Positions 58,449 through 64,000 of a stretch of 64,000 nucleotides of DNA are shown piece after piece. The notes under the pieces were generated by a model. It had not been told where the DNA came from. It ran no database searches and was given only the letters and a program-made list of their open reading frames with translations. A program made the position numbers and the translations under genes. This DNA comes from a bacterium (lineage in GTDB: Bacteria; Ratteibacteria; UBA8468; B48-G9; JAFGKM01), in contig JALNXB010000004.1 in the NCBI GenBank assembly GCA_023230585.1, positions 21,958-85,957 of the forward strand, written 5' to 3'. The first letter of the stretch is position 1. Every line of letters starts with the position of its first letter.

Positions 58449-59720
58449 ATTAAAACCATTGAATCTATTGTTAAAAAAGAGTTTTGCACTGCTTGTGGTG
58501 CCTGTTTTGCTGTCTGCCCACAAAATGCTATTACATTTAATGAGACTCTTTTAGGGGACATACTTCCTTCAATTAATAATGAAAAATGTTCAAATTGTGG
58601 GTTATGCCTGAATGTTTGCCCAAGGGCACACTTTCAGGCGTTATTTGACAGAAGTTATGACGATAATTTTGTAGGAAACTCCACAAAAAGTTTTGTTGGT
58701 GTTTCATCTAACCAAACTATTTATAACAATTCTCAAAGTGGTGGGGTTGTTACTGGTATTATCTCTTCACTCTTAAACGAGGGTATGATAAAAGGCGCTA
58801 TTCTTGTTTCAATGGATAAAGGTTCGCCTCCAAGACCTTCCTGCATATTAGCATCAAAAGAAGAGGAATTGATATCTGCACAAAAATCAAAATATAGCCC
58901 TATTCCACTTCTTACTTTTTTTAAAGAGTGTAAAAACTTAAATTATCCTTTAGCAATAGTTGGGCTACCTTGCCACTTTCACGGGTTATACAATATTTCA
59001 AAAATATTCCCTGAGGTTTCAAAGAATATAAAATATAAAATTGGGCTTATATGCGGTGGAGTGATGCTATATTCATCTATGGATTACCTTATAAGAAAAA
59101 GTGGAGAAAGATTTTCAGGCAAATGGGAAATAATTTATAGAGATAAATCTGCAGGTGGATACCCGGGAAATATAAGAATTTCAGATAATAATAGAACAGT
59201 TATCTTAAAAAAAAGATATAGAATCTCTATAAAAGATTATTTTATTCCTCCAAGTTGTAGGATATGTTTCGATAAAATGAATATATTTTCTGACATTACC
59301 GTTGGTGACCCTTGGGGGATAAAAGGTTTTGATTATAAAAACGGCAGTTCTGTTTGTGTAGCAAGAAACCAGATAGGAAATGAAGTTATTGAAAACGGAA
59401 TAAAAAAAAAGTACTTGAACTTACAAGAAATTGCTTACAACAGAATAATCGAAGGACAACAGATTCAATTAAAGAAGAAAGAATTGAATGAATATTTGAA
59501 TGCTTGGTTAACTCTCAAAGGCGAGGTTCCCAATTATAGTAATCTTTTTAGGTTTGAAAACAATTCAAGTGAGAACTCTTCTTATTTAGAAAAATTAAAG
59601 TTTTCTTTTTATATAAACCAACTATCTTCTCTTGAACTTGCTTTTAATGAGATTGATAAGAAGATACATAAAAAAGAAAAATTCAGGATTTTAAAAAACT
59701 TACTTAAACCAAAGGAGTAG
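58449..59720 (+). CDS. FrhB-like coenzyme F420 hydrogenase/dehydrogenase beta-subunit family, two [4Fe-4S] clusters, ATT start
   Basis: A 423-residue protein when read from ATT at 58449; no ATG, GTG or TTG lies in frame before 58785, yet the frame upstream is open and encodes a bacterial ferredoxin domain. Cys13, Cys16, Cys19, Cys23 and Cys47, Cys50, Cys53, Cys57 form two C-x2-C-x2-C-x3-C-P motifs. SQSGGVVTGIISSLL, GLPCHFHGLYNI, and CRICFDKMNIFSDITVGDPWG follow the FrhB pattern. GAGAGG lies seven bases before the ATT. Such proteins often precede a pyruvyl transferase in polysaccharide loci, as here. Reaction unknown. Confidence 0.85.
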   Translation: MKTIESIVKKEFCTACGACFAVCPQNAITFNETLLGDILPSINNEKCSNCGLCLNVCPRAHFQALFDRSYDDNFVGNSTKSFVGVSSNQTIYNNSQSGGVVTGIISSLLNEGMIKGAILVSMDKGSPPRPSCILASKEEELISAQKSKYSPIPLLTFFKECKNLNYPLAIVGLPCHFHGLYNISKIFPEVSKNIKYKIGLICGGVMLYSSMDYLIRKSGERFSGKWEIIYRDKSAGGYPGNIRISDNNRTVILKKRYRISIKDYFIPPSCRICFDKMNIFSDITVGDPWGIKGFDYKNGSSVCVARNQIGNEVIENGIKKKYLNLQEIAYNRIIEGQQIQLKKKELNEYLNAWLTLKGEVPNYSNLFRFENNSSENSSYLEKLKFSFYINQLSSLELAFNEIDKKIHKKEKFRILKNLLKPKE

Positions 59721-59721
59721 A

Positions 59722-60813
59722 ATGGTTATAATGGTTCACGGGGTTGGGTTTGTAAATAAAGGGGCAGAATTGATGCTACATTCAATTTTAAAGAAGGTAG
59801 ACGAAAACCTTTCAAATGTTATTTTTGTTATGAAACCAACAAAAACGGAAACACCAAATAAACTTAATGATTTAAATATCCGACCTATATATAATCAAAA
59901 TTTTTTCCAACGAAAAAACATTATAACCAATAAACAGGTTGATATAATACTTGATGCTTCTGGGTTTGCTTATACCGATAAATTGGGAACTTCTTATACA
60001 AAAAAAATGGCTTCTTTTCTTGCGAAAAACACACATATAGGGTTAATAATGTTGCCTCAAGCATTTGGACCGTTTACTTCTCTTGATATTAAAAAAGCTT
60101 TCTCTTTTATTGCCACAAGAGCAAAACTTATTTATGCAAGAGATAAAGAGTCGTACAACTATCTCACAGAACTTGTCGAGCAAAAAAACAATATAAGAAA
60201 AGCATCTGATTTTACTAACCTAACTGATGGTATTTTTGATTCAAAATATGCTTCAAAAAAAGACGGTATATGTATAATTCCAAATAATCAGATGGTTGCA
60301 AAAACTGATACCAAAACAGGAGAATTGTATTTACCTTTTCTTAAAAAAATATTAAAAGAATGTCTACTTCAGAATGAAAAACCTTTTATATTAATTCACG
60401 GTAGTGGAAAAGATGTACAGCTGGCAGAAAAAATCACTTCTGGTTTTTCTAAAATAGATATAATAATTGAAGAGAATCCTTTGGTTGCAAAAGGTTTAAT
60501 AGGTAACTCAAAAGTTCTTATTAGTAGCAGATACCACGGTATCATAAATGGGCTTTCTCAAGGAGTTCCTACTTTTGGAACTGGATGGAGCCATAAATAC
60601 AAGGAAGTTTTTAATGATTACAATTTTAATGAAGGACTTTTACCATTATCATATACTGACAAAGAGATTAAAAATCTTGTTGGTTATTTTAAAGATACCT
60701 TTAAACTTAAAAACTTGCAAAAATTGCTAATAGAAGGTTCATTAATTCAAAAAAAGTTGACTGAAAATATGTGGGATGAAGTATTTGCTGTTTTAAAAGG
60801 TATGAAAGGGTAA
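59722..60813 (+). CDS. Polysaccharide pyruvyl transferase family protein
   Basis: A 363-residue GT-B-like protein (PF04230): VIMVHGVGFVNKGAELMLHSIL, GLIMLPQAFGPFTS, YARDKESYNYLTEL and SSRYHGIINGLSQGVPTFGTGWSHKYKEVF near the C-terminus. Members transfer pyruvate from PEP to sugars as a ketal, although some have other uses. AAAGGAG precedes the ATG. It is one base downstream of the Fe-S gene and surely co-transcribed with it. This is the last gene of the short plus-strand operon. Confidence 0.88.
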   Translation: MVIMVHGVGFVNKGAELMLHSILKKVDENLSNVIFVMKPTKTETPNKLNDLNIRPIYNQNFFQRKNIITNKQVDIILDASGFAYTDKLGTSYTKKMASFLAKNTHIGLIMLPQAFGPFTSLDIKKAFSFIATRAKLIYARDKESYNYLTELVEQKNNIRKASDFTNLTDGIFDSKYASKKDGICIIPNNQMVAKTDTKTGELYLPFLKKILKECLLQNEKPFILIHGSGKDVQLAEKITSGFSKIDIIIEENPLVAKGLIGNSKVLISSRYHGIINGLSQGVPTFGTGWSHKYKEVFNDYNFNEGLLPLSYTDKEIKNLVGYFKDTFKLKNLQKLLIEGSLIQKKLTENMWDEVFAVLKGMKG

Positions 60814-60819
60814 AATGAG

Positions 60820-61048
60820 TTTGTCTTCTTACTATGCCCTAAATGAAACAATCACAATCATATTTTTATTCACAAACCTAAGTAGGCGCTATGTTGAGTA
60901 TCATACTGCGTTTCCAGTATTTCTGGTGTTAAAGAAAACTCTATCAATTTTAAGTCAATAAAAGTTGTTGTACAATTTTAAAAAATAAACACGATAAGCA
61001 TTAAATTCTTTTAAAGACGTTTAAAATATGTCGTAAACAGTAAAAAAA
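60820..61048 (-). pseudogene. Decayed 3' remnant of a DUF268 gene
   Basis: On the minus strand this gap aligns with the end of the DUF268 gene at 62643-62835. Shared stretches include GAATTTAATGC, TATCGTGTTTAT, CAACAACTTTT, TTAAAATTGA and AACACCAGA-like codons. It keeps the reading E-F-N-A-Y-R-V-Y, then meets stops (TGA, TAG, TAA). The 5' part of the gene is missing. GT11 and the methyltransferase lie between the remnant and the second copy, so a duplication followed by decay or insertion is likely. Confidence 0.7.
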
Positions 61049-61056
61049 CATTACAC

Positions 61057-61923
61057 CTAAAGCCTAACCCACTCTTTAGGTATTAAATCTCGAGTATCTA
61101 TATTAAGCATATTAAACCACTTTTTGGGGGCTATAACAATTTTTTGAGGATATTCACATAGCCAAGCCCCCCACCAACTAAAAGAACTATTAGCCATTAT
61201 ATGATATTTACACTCTTTCATTAATCTTAAATCTTCAAAACCTTTTAATGAACTGTTAAATGATATAAAATTACAAGGTAAAGATGTTTTAAGATTGTTT
61301 TCTGCCCACAAAATATCGTCAGAGAAAACAAAAATTTGAGGATTTAAAACTCTTGCCTTTAAAAAATCTATTGCTTTTTTATAATAATCTAACCCTAAAA
61401 CACCGTGTTTTGGATTAGTCACATAGTCTCCCCTTCTTATGTGCAAACTAACAGAGTTTGTTTCATTAATTTTTTTAATCATTTGAATACTGTTTTCATT
61501 TGGCTCACATTTAAACGTAAATTCTTTTCTAATTATTGAAGATATCTCTTTGAAATAATTTTCTGATTGCCAATACCCTACAAGAAAAGAACTTCTTTTA
61601 ATCTTCAAAATATCAGGGTTGTATGTAAAATAAGGTTCTTCTATAATTTTCCTTTCGTACCAAGGGATTCTTCTTTCTTTAATTTTTCTATTCAATTTTG
61701 TGAGTATTTGCCAATTGTTTGGTTTTAATAAAGAAACTTCCTTTTTTGTTGCATAAACTCCACTTATATTAAAAGAGTCCAATTCATAAGAACGAATATT
61801 TTGTTGGCTGAAATAAGAAATTTCAAGTTTTAAAGGCAGGTTAGTTCTACACGCAACGGCTTTTGCAGTTGCATATTGAAACATCTGATTTCCAAGCCCT
61901 CCGAAAATTTCCACTATTATCAT
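61057..61923 (-). CDS. Alpha-1,2-fucosyltransferase (GT11)
   Basis: A 288-residue enzyme: IIVEIFGGLGNQMFQYATAKAVA, YWQSENYFKEI, the donor-binding SLHIRRGDYVTNPKHGVLGLDYYKKAI and MANSSFSWWGAWLCEYPQKIVIAPKKWF, all classic for family 11. The open frame begins 15 codons earlier, but the ATG at 61923 overlaps the upstream stop as TAATG, and MIIVEIFGG is the typical N-terminus. It uses GDP-fucose, made by Gmd/Fcl 16 kb away. Confidence 0.93.
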   Translation of the reverse strand: MIIVEIFGGLGNQMFQYATAKAVACRTNLPLKLEISYFSQQNIRSYELDSFNISGVYATKKEVSLLKPNNWQILTKLNRKIKERRIPWYERKIIEEPYFTYNPDILKIKRSSFLVGYWQSENYFKEISSIIRKEFTFKCEPNENSIQMIKKINETNSVSLHIRRGDYVTNPKHGVLGLDYYKKAIDFLKARVLNPQIFVFSDDILWAENNLKTSLPCNFISFNSSLKGFEDLRLMKECKYHIMANSSFSWWGAWLCEYPQKIVIAPKKWFNMLNIDTRDLIPKEWVRL

Positions 61924-62636
61924 TACATAGCCACTTTTTTGTGCGCTAAAACGTGATATCCAAAACATAAAAGTTTTGAAGAATTTTTATCTTTTTTTTC
62001 TATCAGGGAAAGAAATAAAAGCAGTATATTATTAACTAACCCCATAAAAGGCACATATCTAAGAGAAGTATAGTTTTTTGTTACTGAGGAAATCCGTCTT
62101 ACTTCTTGCGCAATATATGAAAAATAGTTTCCATTAGGAATAATTTCAATTATTTCAAAATTTGATTCTGGCAAATGGTGCTCAAAAAAATATTTATTAT
62201 ACCCAGAATAAAAATGGTAAGGTGCAAAATGAGTTAAACTACAGAAAGGTGCAGTTATAATAAGATAACCGTTATTTTTAAGTAGTCGTGAAAATTCTTT
62301 GATTGCTTTTATTGGGTCAGGCAAATGCTCAAAAACTTCTATGCACATTATAGCATCAAAAGAACCATCTTTTTCTGGAATAGATGTTATATCAGAAATT
62401 ATATCAATTTCTGAAGTATCCCATTTTTCTTTTTGTAGTCCTTCCTGATTTCCCTTCCCTTTATATTGGCAAAAATCCTGAGACACATAAGTTAGGTGCG
62501 CACAAAACTTTTTATATTTACATTCACCAGCTCCAGCGTCAAGTATTCTACTTTTTGAGGGGATTTGAGATAATATATTTTTTATCCATTCTTCTCTGTT
62601 AGATTCGTTCTCTTTTCCAACTCTATTAAGAAACAT
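61923..62636 (-). CDS. SAM-dependent methyltransferase
   Basis: A 237-residue class I methyltransferase: SRILDAGAGECKYKKFC (SAM loop), ISDITSIPEKDGSFDAIMCIEVFEHLPDP, LLKNNGYLIITAPF and FYSGYNKYFFEHHLPESNFEIIEI. Relatives in polysaccharide loci methylate sugars. A hydrophobic segment (YVPFMGLVNNILLLFLSLIE, about residues 195-214) may anchor it to the membrane. It is coupled to the GT11 gene by one base. Confidence 0.78.
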   Translation of the reverse strand: MFLNRVGKENESNREEWIKNILSQIPSKSRILDAGAGECKYKKFCAHLTYVSQDFCQYKGKGNQEGLQKEKWDTSEIDIISDITSIPEKDGSFDAIMCIEVFEHLPDPIKAIKEFSRLLKNNGYLIITAPFCSLTHFAPYHFYSGYNKYFFEHHLPESNFEIIEIIPNGNYFSYIAQEVRRISSVTKNYTSLRYVPFMGLVNNILLLFLSLIEKKDKNSSKLLCFGYHVLAHKKVAM

Positions 62637-62642
62637 ATCTCA

Positions 62643-63379
62643 TCACTCCTTTATAAAATGGAAGCAACCACAACCGTAATTTTGCTCACAAGCCTGAACA
62701 GGTTCTGCATTAATGATCATCCCAATACTTCCCGCATTGTCTGGTATTAAAGAAATTTCTTTCAATTTTAAGCCAGAAAAAAGTTGTTTGACCATCTCCA
62801 AGGAATAGACACGATGGCGTTAAATTCTATTCTTGGGCGACCTGAAATAGGTACTACAAACAATAATTGTCCTTTTTTTGCCATAACCCGTTCAATCTCT
62901 TTTGCCCCCTTGATATCTCCTGAGGAATCTATTGTATCACCATATCGCCCTAACCCTATATGTTCAAGGACATGAAGACAGGAGATACTTTCAATAGAAT
63001 TATCTGGAAACGGCAATGAAGAAATATCGGCGTGCTCAGAATGTAGGTTTGATAACTTTAAATCTGCAGGACGAAAGTCATAAAAACGAAATGGAATGAA
63101 AGCAGACGTTATAGAAACAAACCTTAAACAAGAACCTATATCAATATGCTCCTTAGGACTGGTCAGAGCAAGAATTCTTGCTGCCCAGGCAGTATGGTAT
63201 AAGTAATGTTCATCAAATGAGGTGTTGGAAGTAGAGTCGTTAAGACAAGGGTATCTATCTTTAAATTTAACACTAAATCTTGTATCATTATTTTTTCTAA
63301 AAATGCAAAAATCTCTATAATAATTAATTTTTTTCTTTATGATAGTTATCTTTTTTAATATCTTTTTTACTTTTTCCAT
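62643..63379 (-). pseudogene. DUF268 methyltransferase-like gene with a single frameshift
   Basis: The open frame (62768-63379) encodes 203 residues: HIDIGSCLRFVSITSAFIPFRFYDFRP, ISCLHVLEHIGLGRYGDTIDSSGDIKGAKEIERVMAKKGQLLFVVPI, all DUF268. It then turns into a non-homologous tail after RPRIEFNA. If one base is added near 62815-62818 the reading continues as HRVYSLEMVKQLFSG and further to a TGA at 62643-62645. The remnant at 60820 has the intact NAYRVY order, supporting a one-base deletion here. Genuine inactivation and a sequencing error are both possible. Confidence 0.75.
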
Positions 63380-63466
63380 TTTTTATAATCAACGAATATT
63401 GTATTTATGTAGGTATTAGAAAAAAAGCAGTAATTTTTTTAACCTATGTTAAATTACTTTTAACTA

Positions 63467-64000
63467 TTATACATTTTTATCAGCACGAGTAAACTTTTTA
63501 ATAACCTTGACAGAGTCCCCAATTCTTGTCTCTATCCCTTTAAAACCATAATATTGCTCAGGTTTTAGCACTATTTCCATTTTTGCTCTACTCATATTAT
63601 TATCAATGTTAATAAACTTATCCAATACAGTTGGGAACAAATTGTACTCATTCAAAACCTTCATTTTACTTTTAATTATGCTTGCCCTATATTTTTCGTA
63701 AAATTCATTCGCCATAATAGTTTCTATTATTTTAACAGCCACAGACGGTTTTTTTATATCTATACAGACCAAAGAATCTTTTGAAAAGTAGGAATATACA
63801 TTGCTTGCCCCAGAATATATTGGATACGCCTCCCCAAGAAAAGCATCTGACAGTTTCTCAGAAAAGTAATCGTCATAACAAGAATTTTCCAAAACCACGT
63901 GATATTTATAAGGAGCGATGGCGTCCCATTTATCTTCTATTTCATTAATACCTCTTCCAAATAAATCTATCTTATCTTTAAAATATTCTTTTAAAAAAAA
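63467..64000 (-). CDS. GT10-like fucosyltransferase, C-terminal part (runs off window)
   Basis: The frame stays open to the last base; 177 residues are visible. DLFGRG near the start is the domain border and YKYHVVLENSCYDDYFSEKLSDAFLGEAYPIYSGASNV is the GDP-fucose-binding signature (compare YKFSICYENG ... YITEKIFNSFFAGCVPVYFGAP in the enzyme at 35696). The apparent GTG start at 63898 is only an internal codon. The N-terminal domain lies beyond 64000. Confidence 0.75.
   Translation of the reverse strand, partial: FFLKEYFKDKIDLFGRGINEIEDKWDAIAPYKYHVVLENSCYDDYFSEKLSDAFLGEAYPIYSGASNVYSYFSKDSLVCIDIKKPSVAVKIIETIMANEFYEKYRASIIKSKMKVLNEYNLFPTVLDKFINIDNNMSRAKMEIVLKPEQYYGFKGIETRIGDSVKVIKKFTRADKNV

Noticed and set aside
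62768..63379. Intact 203-residue DUF268 gene
   Set aside because: The last 15 residues are out of frame relative to the family and to the remnant at 60820; it is annotated as frameshifted.
63467..63898. Stand-alone 143-residue gene with GTG start
   Set aside because: The frame continues open to base 64000 and the upstream residues complete the GT10 domain border DLFGRG, so this is the end of a longer gene.
1..64000. Insertion sequences, phage or integrase genes that would explain the island
   Set aside because: No frame resembles a transposase, recombinase or phage protein; the only mobile-looking DNA is the non-coding repeat family.

Overview
The window is AT-rich bacterial DNA with tightly packed, often overlapping genes, almost all on the minus strand. 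Two kinds of content alternate: conserved housekeeping operons and a very large surface-polysaccharide island. Flippase, a polymerase-like membrane protein, nucleotide-sugar enzymes and a SpoVG protein are present, but there is no rRNA or other decisive lineage marker. It looks like an uncultured, probably Gram-negative-type lineage; I cannot name the phylum from sequence alone. No transposase, integrase, phage gene or CRISPR array was seen.

Layout. 1-2460: start of an M20 peptidase (partial), NfeD-type membrane serine protease, LOG-family protein. 2546-6980 (minus): rplU-hflX-nrnA-like-truB-glmM as one overlapping operon. 7314-13289 (minus): queA-tgt-yajC-DUF503-valS. 13286-30476: first half of the polysaccharide island, with GT-C membrane glycosyltransferases, several GT2 enzymes, Ugd and Uxs (UDP-glucuronate, UDP-xylose), a WbiB-like epimerase, a CDP-paratose 2-epimerase (RfbE), a CE4 deacetylase, an AsnB-like protein and a polymerase-like membrane protein. 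30635-48064: second half, with GT4/GT2/GT10/CgeB-like glycosyltransferases, a Wzx flippase, the CDP-dideoxysugar enzymes RfbF/RfbG/RfbH with a split transketolase, Fcl and Gmd (GDP-fucose), a GbsR-like regulator, and a GT-C/TPR protein. 48374-49333: another sugar SDR. 49398-49620: promoter, structured leader and a 24-codon basic micro-gene. 49623-56865 (minus): lipoprotein-tsaB-GT4-lepB-grpE-ispE-spoVG-tRNA-Gln-glmU(N)-prs, where the ispE/spoVG/glmU/prs order recalls Bacillus. 57385-64000: Gfo/Idh oxidoreductase, an Fe-S FrhB-like protein with pyruvyl transferase, then GT11, methyltransferase, a frameshifted DUF268 gene and a partial GT10.

How it fits together. Precursors made here are UDP-glucuronate/UDP-xylose, GDP-fucose and CDP-3,6-dideoxyhexoses (tyvelose/paratose type, or a branched derivative if the split transketolase acts on the CDP-ketosugar). 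GT2/GT4/GT10/GT11 enzymes would assemble a repeat unit, Wzx would flip it, and the membrane protein at 28998-30476 may polymerise it. DPM-like GT2 enzymes plus four GT-C proteins suggest a second set of reactions using polyprenyl-phosphate sugars outside the membrane.

Intergenic spaces carry a mosaic family of short repeats, which I call modules A-F. A: 8-nt arms ATTCCGGA and TCCGGAAT around loop TCAAG, preceded by ACGAG. B: arms ATCCTGAA and TTCAGGAT around CTTGT. C: CTCCCCTCACC followed by a CTCTCCCC / GGGGAGAGG hairpin. D: CGCCTTCGGCG followed by AGATTGCCACG. E: CCTACGCC ... GCGTAGG hairpin with CTTCGGCGG. F: CTCATCCCATTAAC followed by CTCTGCAAACCC. They sit between operons, and one supplies the 3' end of a gene.
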